26,521 nt of DNA, taken from positions 1 to 26,521 of the forward strand of contig JAKARZ010000028.1 in assembly GCA_021828405.1 (NCBI GenBank), given 5' to 3'. The position numbers were made by a program, and so were the translations under genes. Source of the DNA: Bacillota bacterium. Its GTDB lineage: Bacteria; Bacillota_E; Sulfobacillia; Sulfobacillales; JAIMBI01. Positions within the stretch are counted from its first letter, which is position 1; every line of letters begins with the position of its first letter. The notes under the pieces were generated by a model. It saw nothing but the letters and a program-made list of their open reading frames with translations. It was not told the DNA's origin and ran no database searches. Shown piece after piece: positions 1-7,037 of this stretch.

Positions 1-1109
1 CCCCCATCGGCCTGGGCCACCCAATGCCCGAGCCGATGCCGCACCACCCCCAAGAGGGGCCGCTGGGCCGCCGTGGCGGAGGCCGAATGGCGCCGGGTCT
101 TGCCGTCCAGCGCGAGAGGCCCGGCGCTCGGGAGCACCCGCGCCCAATGGGTGGCCCCCACCGGGCTCAGCGCGTCGGGGTCGACCACGATCCGCGTGCG
201 CCGCAACGTTTCGAGGGAGGGCCCGACCCACCGCCGGGTGGTCGGGGAGCGAAAGCCCCCCAAGCGCTGACGTTGGGTGGGGGTGAGCCGCTGCGCCCAT
301 GGGCCGATGGCACGGTACCCGGGCATCCCGCACATCAGACCCAGCACCGCGACCGCCAGCGTGGTCGCCAGGGGATGACGGACCCCCCGCCGGTGGCGCC
401 TCGCGGGGACGGCGGCCAGCGCCGCCACCAGCCCCTGCGGGCCGTCCAGCGGCCGCGGGTTGGGGTCCCCCCGCGGGCCGCCAGCCAACAGCGCCGGCGT
501 CAAAAACTCTTGGCGCCAGCGCGAAGGCCTTGCGCCGCAACGGCCGCACGGACCACCCGCTTCGGCTGGTCCTGGGCGGTATCGCCCGGCGCCTGGCGGC
601 GAAAGCCGGCGGGGTCCCCCCGATACGCAAACCCGGCACGGGCGGAGACGGTCCCGAGAAAGTGGGCCGGGTCCACGACGGGCTCACACGTCAACACCGG
701 GTGGCCAGGTACCGCCTGCCCGTCCGCGCGGACGGCGCAAGTCCGCCCGAGCCCGTGGGACCCCCGGTTCGCGATGGGGAAGCGCGGGCGAATCACGCAC
801 CGCGCGTTATGGACCCCGGAGCGGAGGCTGTCGGCGCGTTGGGTCGGCGTCCACCCGATGGCCGTGTCCCGGGCGCTCCCCTTGAGCGCCGCACGGGCAA
901 AGCCCACGAGGGCCACCGGCTCGCCGTCCACGACCGCGACGTACCGAAGCTGCGCCGACGAGCCGGGACCGGCCCAACTACTGATGACAGGCCAAGAGCC
1001 GGTCCCACGCGGCCGCGTCCTCGCGGCCCTCGACCAACTGCATGGTGACGCGGCGCACCGTCTCGGGCGCCGTGCGTGGGCGGGGCCGCGCGTCGCGCAT
1101 GGGTGTCAT
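1..1109 (-). pseudogene. Degenerate DUF4338 (DruA-like) + ISAs1-type transposase, cut by left edge
   Basis: On the minus strand a reading frame starts at ATG 1109 and gives an N-terminus typical of DUF4338 proteins (…TVRRVTMQLVEGRED…WDRLLACHQ), then hits TAG at 980-978 exactly where the family has the Tyr of its HYLG motif. The homology resumes in another frame near 955 (QLRYVAVVDGEPVALVGF, then GWTPTQR, then VVDPAHFLGT) and stops at 500. It resumes again in the first frame from about 512 to the edge, as a transposase region with LALDGKT at about 96-113, the ISAs1-type catalytic-domain signature. A further shift lies near 545-550. One stop plus at least two frameshifts mean the gene is dead as a single product. 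DUF4338 proteins fused to or beside ISAs1-like transposases are known; DruA itself belongs to the Druantia defence system, but nothing else of Druantia is here, so a decayed insertion sequence is the simplest reading. Terminal inverted repeats could not be recognised. Confidence 0.75.
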
Positions 1110-1311
1110 GGTCCTGGCTTACCACCGTCGCCGCGAAAACGTCAGCCCCGCAGCGTCCAGGGGTTCGTCCGCCACCTTGCGCCCGACTTTGGGTTAGTCC
1201 TGTCACAGCGGCCTGCCTGAGGAGATCCGGGCGCTTGCGGGGGCGGCACCGGGGAATGAGGCTTCGGGAAGGGCCCGCGCCCGTAGCGAGCGCGTGGGAC
1301 TGGGTCCGGCC

Positions 1312-2151
1312 CTAGCGATGAGGCCGCGGGCGGGCACGGCGCGGACGACCCACCGCCGTGGGAGCGGGAACTGCCGTGAGGTGGTCGTAGATCGCGCGGG
1401 GCAGCCGCTCCGCGGAGGTTTTGCCGAACTGGCCGGGCTGAAGCGTCTTGCCCGTCCGGGATCCCACGCGGCGAAGCACAACCGCGAGGGAGGCCGGGGA
1501 CAGCACGCGGGGAGAGGGATGGACGTTCGCCTCCTGCATGGCCTGCACCACGAGGGTCTTGACCCACCCGCGGCATTCTCCCTCCATCCGGTCCCAGGCG
1601 TTCCGCCACGCCACCGCCCCGTAGCGACTGGCTTCCGCCGTGGCGTCGCGCACCTGCTGCGCCACTGCGGGATCCACCGGATGCTCCAGCACAAACGCGT
1701 CCCACTCGCGCTGGTCGAGGACGCGGAGCCGCCCGCGCCGCTTCTGCACGTCTAAAAACATGTCGACATAACCCACCGCGCCCTCAGGGTGAAACCAGGG
1801 CGGCGACGCCACGTCGTAGTAGCGTCCGGTCACCGGGTCGCCCATGAGGGTCTCGTTCCACCAGCGGCCGGCCAGGAAGCGCTTGAACGACGGGTGGTGC
1901 GTGCGCCACGCCGACCAGCCCGAGGCGGACCAGTTCCACACGCGGCTGCCGTGGGGGATGAAGTAGCGACGTTCGGTGGGGGAATCATAAACCAGGAGGC
2001 CGGTAAAAAGCCGGTGAAACGGGCCGGCCGGATTCCACGCCGCGACGGCAAAGCCCTCGGGCGGCGGCGTCGGCGTTGCCGGCGGCGCCTGCTGCGCCAA
2101 GGCCAATAGGTCCTCCGCGCCCAAGAGGCCCTTTTCCACTGTTGTCACCAT
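1312..2151 (-). CDS. DUF402 domain protein with C-terminal extension
   Basis: 279 residues from ATG 2151, chosen because AAGGAG (2163-2158) sits six bases upstream; an in-frame upstream ATG at 2223 has no such site. Residues about 60-170 match the DUF402 fold: RRYFIPHGSRVWNW, then YYDVASPPW (111-119), then GYVDMFLDVQ (127-136), then LRVLDQREWDAF. These carry the conserved Tyr/Asp metal-site residues. DUF402 proteins include nucleoside tri/diphosphatases and the FomD hydrolase, which cleave phosphate from nucleotides or nucleotide-linked phosphonates, so a cytoplasmic nucleotide phosphohydrolase is plausible; the substrate cannot be told. Residues about 175-279 (AWRNAWDRMEGECRGW… ending in an Arg/Pro-rich tail) are not part of the usual domain, and I do not recognise them. 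The gene is divergent from the FUSC gene. Confidence 0.75.
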   Translation of the reverse strand: MVTTVEKGLLGAEDLLALAQQAPPATPTPPPEGFAVAAWNPAGPFHRLFTGLLVYDSPTERRYFIPHGSRVWNWSASGWSAWRTHHPSFKRFLAGRWWNETLMGDPVTGRYYDVASPPWFHPEGAVGYVDMFLDVQKRRGRLRVLDQREWDAFVLEHPVDPAVAQQVRDATAEASRYGAVAWRNAWDRMEGECRGWVKTLVVQAMQEANVHPSPRVLSPASLAVVLRRVGSRTGKTLQPGQFGKTSAERLPRAIYDHLTAVPAPTAVGRPRRARPRPHR

Positions 2152-2157
2152 GGTGCG

Positions 2158-2163
2158 CTCCTT
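2158..2163 (-). promoter_or_regulatory. Ribosome binding site of the DUF402 gene
   Basis: AAGGAG on the minus strand, six bases before ATG 2151. It fixes the start 24 codons inside the longest open frame. Confidence 0.7.
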
Positions 2164-2235
2164 GCCCGGCCGCGATGGGGCCGCCTGGACTATTGGTGTT
2201 CGCATGGGCCAGCGTGTTGCCAACCCTTTGTCTCA

Positions 2236-2257
2236 TTCTAAACGACCCGCGTGGGTC
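2236..2257 (-). promoter_or_regulatory. Candidate -10 element and small palindrome in the divergent region
   Basis: The 232-base region between the DUF402 and FUSC genes has one AT-richer spot. On the minus strand it reads TAGAAT (2241-2236), a good -10 hexamer about 85 bases before the DUF402 start, but no convincing -35 lies at the right distance. Directly beside it is a perfect inverted repeat GACCC-GCGT-GGGTC (2244-2257), which could be an operator. Weak evidence only. Confidence 0.25.
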
Positions 2258-2383
2258 CAAGCCAGCGTGGGGCCCTCCCCAGCCGAGCAGCGCGGCGGGC
2301 GGGCCACTGGCGGCCGTGGGGAACCTACAAGGCGAGCGGGCCGAAAATAGCCGGACGGGGGCCAAAAGGGGCGTGAGGACGCG

Positions 2384-3388
2384 ATGCGGCAATGGCTCGC
2401 ACGGGCCGGGGTGAGTCTGCAACTGGCCAAGACGGCGCTGGCGGCCGGCTTGTCGTGGTGGCTGGCGGAGGCGCTGTTCAGCCGGGCGCGGCCCTATTTC
2501 GCGCCGCTCGCCGCGATCCTGACCATTCAGGTTACCGTGGCCAAATCGGTCAGCCTGGGCGGCCAGCGCATCTTGGGGGTGGTCGGCGGGATTGTGGTGA
2601 GCTTCGCGGTGGGTCACTGGCTCGGGGTGTCCGCGGGGTCGGTGGCTTTGGTGGTGATGGCCGCGATGGGGCTGGCGGCCGCCTTGGGACTGGGCCCCAA
2701 CGCGGTGACGCAGTCAGCCATCACCGGGCTATTGGTGATGGCGCTGGGCACCAAGCCCTCGTACGCGGCCTCACGGCTCGTGGATACGATCTTAGGCGCG
2801 CTGGTGGCGGTGCTGGTGAACGCGCTCCTGATCCCGCCCGACGCGACGCCAGCCGCGGTGGAGGCGGTGTCCGGCCTGTCGGCGCTCATCGGCAGGCGGC
2901 TCACGGATCTGCCGGATCCGCCCGAAGCTGGCCAACCCCTGGCGGATCGACTGGCCAACACGCGGGCGGTGGTGGACGGGGCATCCGAGAGCCTTCGGTT
3001 TGCCCCGCTGCTGCGGGGGCGCCGACGCCGCCTGGCACGCCTCAAGCGGGCCGAGCGGGTGCTGGGGCGGCTCACATGGCGCGTGCTGGACCTGGATGAC
3101 ACCGTGCGGGAGCTCACGGGCGCCGATCGGCGGCGATTTGAGCGATTTGACCGCCTGCGCGCGGCGATGCGGGAGGTATTAGGGCGGTACAGCCCCTGGG
3201 TGGCCCATCCCGACGACGCGGCGTGCAAGCGGCTCCAGCAGGCGGTCCGGGCGCTCACGGCGGAGTGGGCCGCCGCTCGCCCCCTCGCGGGGCCCGCCGC
3301 GGCGTCTTCGTCCCGGTACACGACCACGGTGGCGAACTTGGCACGGATGGTGGAGGAGTTGGGCGCCCTGCCGCCGAAGCGGCCCTGA
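2384..3388 (+). CDS. FUSC / aromatic acid exporter family membrane protein
   Basis: 334 residues; ATG 2384 follows GTGAGGA (2373-2379). The first 150 residues are strongly hydrophobic and fit six membrane segments (about 12-32, 38-53, 62-82, 85-103, 108-123, 132-150). They contain the phrases typical of the family: RPYFAPLAAILTIQVTVAKS (37-55), GQRILGVVGGI, and the end of the last helix running into PPDATPAAVE. Residues 155-334 are Arg-rich and helical, fitting the cytoplasmic domain of aromatic-acid-exporter-type (ArAE) and fusaric-acid-resistance-like proteins. These are half-size membrane proteins linked to efflux of aromatic acids or other toxic anions. The substrate here is unknown. The gene is a single unit, divergent from the DUF402 gene and convergent with the lipoprotein gene. 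Confidence 0.8.
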   Translation: MRQWLARAGVSLQLAKTALAAGLSWWLAEALFSRARPYFAPLAAILTIQVTVAKSVSLGGQRILGVVGGIVVSFAVGHWLGVSAGSVALVVMAAMGLAAALGLGPNAVTQSAITGLLVMALGTKPSYAASRLVDTILGALVAVLVNALLIPPDATPAAVEAVSGLSALIGRRLTDLPDPPEAGQPLADRLANTRAVVDGASESLRFAPLLRGRRRRLARLKRAERVLGRLTWRVLDLDDTVRELTGADRRRFERFDRLRAAMREVLGRYSPWVAHPDDAACKRLQQAVRALTAEWAAARPLAGPAAASSSRYTTTVANLARMVEELGALPPKRP

Positions 3389-3409
3389 GCCGCTCGCCGG
3401 GCACGGCTC
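3387..3409 (+). terminator. Weak hairpin at the end of the FUSC gene
   Basis: GAGCCG (3387-3392) pairs with CGGCTC (3404-3409) across an 11-base loop, overlapping the stop codon. There is no T-run after it. A second, stronger stem lies between the convergent genes (CCCGCCC 3459-3465 with GGGCGGG 3479-3485). Either could end transcription only weakly or with Rho. Confidence 0.25.
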
Positions 3410-3545
3410 GGGGGACATCGGGCCGGCGGGGCCAGTGCAGCGTCGGCACGTTTGTCTGCCCGCCCTGCCCGAAGCGAGGGGCGGGTGCGGAGCGGGAGAG
3501 GCCGGCGCCGTGGCTCTCTCTGCGGAAGCGGCGCCGTGCGGCACG

Positions 3546-4259
3546 CTAGCCGGTGGCGCTGAACGTGGTGGCGGTGGCTCCGCTCGACGGGCTGCCCCAT
3601 ACCCAGCGGTACTGGGCCGAGGTTGGCACCTCGACGGTGACATCCCCCGTGACGGTGGCACCGGACGGCACATACGCGGGGTGAGCCGCCGGGTCCGAGG
3701 TGCTGATGGGCCAAAACATGGAATTGGCGCTGGTGAGGGCGCCGGCGGCGCTGTCGTTCCACGAATAGGTGGGGGTGGCCCCGCTGGCGATCACGCTGAA
3801 GTCGTTTAGGACCAGCGGCACCATGGCCGTGGTGGGGTTGGTGATCGAGAGGCGCAGCAGCCACACCGGCAGGCGGCTGCCGGATGTCGTCGCGGTGCCC
3901 ACCTCGGTCATGCTGACCACCTGGACGGTGAGGGAGGAATAGGACCCGGGCCCGGGCGGGGCCTGGCTGCCCCCCGTGCCACTGCCGGTGCTGTTCCCCG
4001 TGCCGGTCCCGTTACCCGTGCTATTCCCCGTGCCGCTGCCGGTGCCATTGCTGATCCCGGTCCCATTGCCAGTAGAGTTGGAGGGGCTTTTCGTGTGGTG
4101 GCGGCCTGGCGTCTTCGCCGGTCCGGTCGGGTGGTGGTGTACGGGCGGTGCGGACTGAAACAGTCCGCACCCCGCCAGGAGCACCGACCCGGCCAGCACC
4201 GGGCCAGCCATCGTGCCCGTGATTCCCCGCGTGTGCCTCGGTGTCCCGACTTTCGCCAT
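3546..4259 (-). CDS. Surface lipoprotein with Gly/Thr/Ser/Asn linker
   Basis: 237 residues; ATG 4259 has AGGAGGT (4270-4264) four bases upstream. A signal peptide ends in the lipobox LLAG-C with the lipid-bearing Cys at residue 31, so it should be anchored on the outer face of the membrane. Residues 60-98 form a low-complexity linker of repeated N-S-T-G and G-T-G units. The C-terminal domain (about 106-237: LTVQVVSMTEVG…, LPVWLLRLSITNPTTAMVPLVLNDFSV, …VTGDVTVEVPTSAQYRWVW) has the beta-sandwich pattern of DUF4352-like extracellular domains, which often accompany Gram-positive lipoproteins of unknown role. The gene lies 57 bases after the glycosidase gene on the same strand, so co-expression and a shared cell-surface role are likely. 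The exact function is not recognised. Confidence 0.75.
   Translation of the reverse strand: MAKVGTPRHTRGITGTMAGPVLAGSVLLAGCGLFQSAPPVHHHPTGPAKTPGRHHTKSPSNSTGNGTGISNGTGSGTGNSTGNGTGTGNSTGSGTGGSQAPPGPGSYSSLTVQVVSMTEVGTATTSGSRLPVWLLRLSITNPTTAMVPLVLNDFSVIASGATPTYSWNDSAAGALTSANSMFWPISTSDPAAHPAYVPSGATVTGDVTVEVPTSAQYRWVWGSPSSGATATTFSATG
3988..4077. repeat. Imperfect 30-bp tandem repeat encoding the lipoprotein linker
   Basis: Two adjacent 30-base units (3988-4017 and 4018-4047) match at 24 of 30 positions; a third, more diverged unit follows (4048-4077). Read on the minus strand they encode the N-S-T-G-N-G-T-G type linker of the lipoprotein. The unit length is a multiple of three, so copy-number change would lengthen or shorten the linker without a frameshift. 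Confidence 0.7.
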
Positions 4260-4316
4260 GTCGACCTCCTGTTCATCCTCGCGTCAAGCTCGGTGTCCGC
4301 GTGCGACGCACCCTGG

Positions 4317-6728
4317 TCAGGTGCCCGGCTTGATGGCCGACCCCACGGACTCCAAGCCGAGCCAGTAGTTTTCCGTTTCAAACCCGAGCCGCCACATCGC
4401 CACACCGCCCAGGTGGTCCGCGGCCGAGAGGCTGACGCGGTCGCGCGTGGAGCGGCCGGTGTCGGTCCAATACACCGTGGCGCCCATGTGCCACTCTGAG
4501 ATCAACGCCGACAGGGCCGACGCGGTCGCAGCGTCGTACACGCCAACGCCCGACGACGGCACCGCCACGTTGAAGTCCTGCTGGAACAAAGCGACGGCCG
4601 ACTGGGTCGCCTGGTTATAATAGCCGTCGGTGGCAAGCAGCGGCGGCTCGCTCTGGCCGCTTTCCACGGCGTAGCGAATCAGGACGTAGTCCAGCAAGTT
4701 TTGCAGGCTCTCCACCGCGGTGGAGGAGCCCGAGATGGTCGTGGCGCTGGACAGGGTGCCCGAGGGGGCCACGGCGGGTGGCCCGGCGGTAAACACCTCT
4801 TCCTTCTGCCAGGGGTCCCACGTGGGCGTGATGCCGTCGGCGCTGATGAGGGCCTGGGCGGTGAAGTTGGAGATGTAACTTTGGCACTCGGGGTATACCG
4901 TCCCCGATGCCGAACACACGTATCCACTCGGGGTATAGGTCCAGCCGTGGCCGTAGGGGGCCAGCCCCAAAATGAGCTGGTGCGGGTTGACGCCGGTGGC
5001 CAGGTCCTGCTGAAGCCAGTAACTGACCCACGGATACCCGGCCGTGGGGCCGGGATAGGGGTTCTGGCCCGTCGGATATCCCGTGTTGTGCTCGGAATAC
5101 GCCATGACGTTCAGGTAGTTAGCCGAGGCGGCAAGCGCCGGGTAGTCGTAGATGGTGTACGGGTAGCTGCTCGGGTAGACGGCCACCATCAGGGTTTTGT
5201 TCACGTCGTGCAGCGACGTGGCCAGTGCCGACACGAAGTTGTTGAACACCTGATAAGCGGGGGTGGGGTCGGTGGGCGTCGTGGTGGACGCATTCCCCAT
5301 CCCTTCGAAGTCGATGGTCAGCCCCTGGTAGTCGTTGGTGACCGCGAGCGTCGTCATGCCGCTTACGATGGCCGACACGTTGGCCGAGCTTCGGAGCGCA
5401 TTGAGGTTTCCGGGAGCCGCCCAGCCGATGGAGGGCCACATCATGACGTTGTGGGACGCGGCCTGCCCGCTTACCTGCGCGATCATGCTGGCGGGGGGGT
5501 AGGTGGTGAGGGGGGGCGTCCCCACGTTGCCCGACGTGTTGATGTTCAGGTAATACCAGTCGGGGGCAATGGCCGTGAGGTCGGCGTAGTGGTGCGTCAA
5601 ATCGTAGTAGCCCCCGGGGAAGTTTTGGGGGTAGAAATAGCCCCAGCCCACGGAAATCAGCGGGTAGGTGGCCGTGACCGTGGCTTGTCCGTACGACACG
5701 GTAGACGCCACACCCGGGCCGTCGACGGACGTGAGGTGCTCGGCGGTCACGGTGTAGGTCCCCACATCGGTCGAGGGGAGGGCCAGTGCCAGCGTGCCGC
5801 TGCCCCCGCTGATGTTCACCGTCGCCGATGACGATGTCCCGTTGCTGAACAGGAGCCCGCTGCCCGCCGACAGCACCACCTGGCCCGAGAACTGCGCAAC
5901 GGCCTGCCCCGAGGCGTTCGCCACGGTGACGGCCAATTGGTCGGTGCCGCTGCCGTTGGCGGCAAACCGCGCGCTGGCGGCGGCCACAGACACCGAGGCG
6001 GCCGCACCAAACACCGAGGCCGACGCCACCGGACTCATGAGCGCGCCCGCGGGGTCGTTGGCCGCCACCGGGCTTTTCGCGAAGGCCACGTAGCGGTACG
6101 TGCCCGGAGTTGAGGGGGTGAAGGTGTAGTGGGTGCTGGTCCCATAGGGTCCACTCTGGCTCCAGGTGCCCGACGGGGACTCCACCCAAAACTGATACAG
6201 CGGGTCGTAGATGTTCTGGGCCACGGCCGACAGGGTGATGGGCTGGCTGGCCGTCTCGCCGCTGGCCGCCGTGGACACCGTGCTGTTCACAAAGACGCCG
6301 TCAGGCAGGGTGGACTGCGCCTGGGACCAGTCCTGCTGCGTCACGGCCTGCTGGTCCATCACCTCCACCACTACCACGTAGTCACCGGCACTGGGGGTGC
6401 TGAGCTGAAACGTGGCGTTCGTGGTATAGCCCTGGCCGATGGTCCATTGGCCGTTGGGCTCTTCCACCCACCACTGGTACTCGGGCGTGCCGCCGGGATC
6501 GCTGGCGCTGGCCGTAAACGTCACACTGCCGCCGACGGGCGCCGTGTGGGCGCTGGCGATCAACTTGACCGAGCCCGCCTCCACCTGGGCAGCCGGGGTC
6601 GCGGCCCACGCGGCCGCCGGCAGGAGCAGGGTCCACAACAGGGACGATGCGAGCCCCAATGCGCCTCGCGCGGCGAAGCGCGTGCGGAGAACGGGTGGCG
6701 TGGGTGTTGGCTTGTCCATGGCGTTCAT
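4317..6728 (-). CDS. Secreted GH18-family glycosidase with nested peptidoglycan-binding domain
   Basis: 803 residues; ATG 6728 has GGAGGG about ten bases upstream. A signal peptide (Arg-rich start, hydrophobic 22-38) likely ends at AWA (40-42). Two related beta-sandwich repeats follow (about 50-140 and 150-240; both contain a YQxWVExPxGxW motif), then a Big-type domain (about 243-355). The catalytic domain spans about 356-650 and 748-795. Its core motif is GLTIDFEG (469-476), with the acid Glu475 and Asp473 present, but the usual Asp one residue before the Gly is Gln468. AYSEHNTG (543-550) and the end strand GGVAMWRLGFE (774-784) fit spore-type GH18 enzymes. Residues about 672-745 (LLATDGYYNQATQSAVALFQQDF) are a peptidoglycan-binding_1 domain inserted before the last strand. 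The likely substrate is a GlcNAc-containing cell-wall or surface glycan. First gene of a two-gene unit with the lipoprotein. Confidence 0.85.
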   Translation of the reverse strand: MNAMDKPTPTPPVLRTRFAARGALGLASSLLWTLLLPAAAWAATPAAQVEAGSVKLIASAHTAPVGGSVTFTASASDPGGTPEYQWWVEEPNGQWTIGQGYTTNATFQLSTPSAGDYVVVVEVMDQQAVTQQDWSQAQSTLPDGVFVNSTVSTAASGETASQPITLSAVAQNIYDPLYQFWVESPSGTWSQSGPYGTSTHYTFTPSTPGTYRYVAFAKSPVAANDPAGALMSPVASASVFGAAASVSVAAASARFAANGSGTDQLAVTVANASGQAVAQFSGQVVLSAGSGLLFSNGTSSSATVNISGGSGTLALALPSTDVGTYTVTAEHLTSVDGPGVASTVSYGQATVTATYPLISVGWGYFYPQNFPGGYYDLTHHYADLTAIAPDWYYLNINTSGNVGTPPLTTYPPASMIAQVSGQAASHNVMMWPSIGWAAPGNLNALRSSANVSAIVSGMTTLAVTNDYQGLTIDFEGMGNASTTTPTDPTPAYQVFNNFVSALATSLHDVNKTLMVAVYPSSYPYTIYDYPALAASANYLNVMAYSEHNTGYPTGQNPYPGPTAGYPWVSYWLQQDLATGVNPHQLILGLAPYGHGWTYTPSGYVCSASGTVYPECQSYISNFTAQALISADGITPTWDPWQKEEVFTAGPPAVAPSGTLSSATTISGSSTAVESLQNLLDYVLIRYAVESGQSEPPLLATDGYYNQATQSAVALFQQDFNVAVPSSGVGVYDAATASALSALISEWHMGATVYWTDTGRSTRDRVSLSAADHLGGVAMWRLGFETENYWLGLESVGSAIKPGT

Positions 6729-7037
6729 TGCGGTGAGACCCTCCGTTCAAACAACTTGATGGGGCACGGGGCCCGCGAGGCGAGCTTCAGCGCCGAGGTT
6801 GACATGTGGCCAAAAGCAGTGGGAAGTCCGATAAGTCCCGCAACCGCCCCAAAGCGGCTGGGGACCACCCGCTCATCCTGCTGGGGTTATACGGGCCCCC
6901 GCGCAAAAATCCTCTTTTCGCGGGGGCGCCGGCGGTCGGATTACCCGGGCAATTGCCGGCGCTGTGAGAGCGGCCTCGCGTGGCGGCAAGGTGGCTCCCG
7001 GTTTGGCAGGGCGCCGCGCCCCGGGTACACTGCCCTT
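6729..7037. other. Divergent intergenic region with two strong hairpins
   Basis: This 309-base gap lies between the glycosidase (minus) and the GT2 gene (plus). GCCCCCGCG (6895-6903) pairs perfectly with CGCGGGGGC (6919-6927), and AAAA/TTTT inside the loop can extend the stem past one bulged base. Directly after it CGCCGGC (6927-6933) pairs with GCCGGCG (6955-6961). Neither is followed by a clear T-run, so they may be regulatory structures or roadblocks between the divergent units rather than terminators. A perfect TTGACA occurs at 6799-6804 on the plus strand but has no matching -10 at 16-18 bases. On the minus strand TATAAC is present just before the first hairpin's outer arm, again without a good -35. 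No known riboswitch was recognised. Confidence 0.5.
7003..7031 (+). promoter_or_regulatory. Sigma-A-type promoter of the GT2 gene
   Basis: TTGGCA (7003-7008), a 17-base spacer and TACACT (7026-7031). The -10 ends only six bases before the ATG at 7038, so transcription should begin at or next to the start codon. That predicts a leaderless message, consistent with the lack of a ribosome binding site there. Confidence 0.55.

Noticed and set aside
1..1109. Druantia anti-phage defence system
   Set aside because: Only a DruA-like domain is present; it is broken and joined to an ISAs1-type transposase, and no DruB-E or helicase genes follow in the window.
24..1220. A 398-codon open frame on the plus strand
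   Set aside because: Its product is Arg/Gly/Pro-rich without any family pattern, while the minus strand over the same bases shows DUF4338 and ISAs1 motifs. It is a by-product of high GC.
6799..6827. Promoter from the perfect TTGACA at 6799-6804
   Set aside because: No -10-like hexamer lies 16-18 bases downstream (the bases there are GGAAGT); a better promoter adjoins the GT2 start at 7003-7031.
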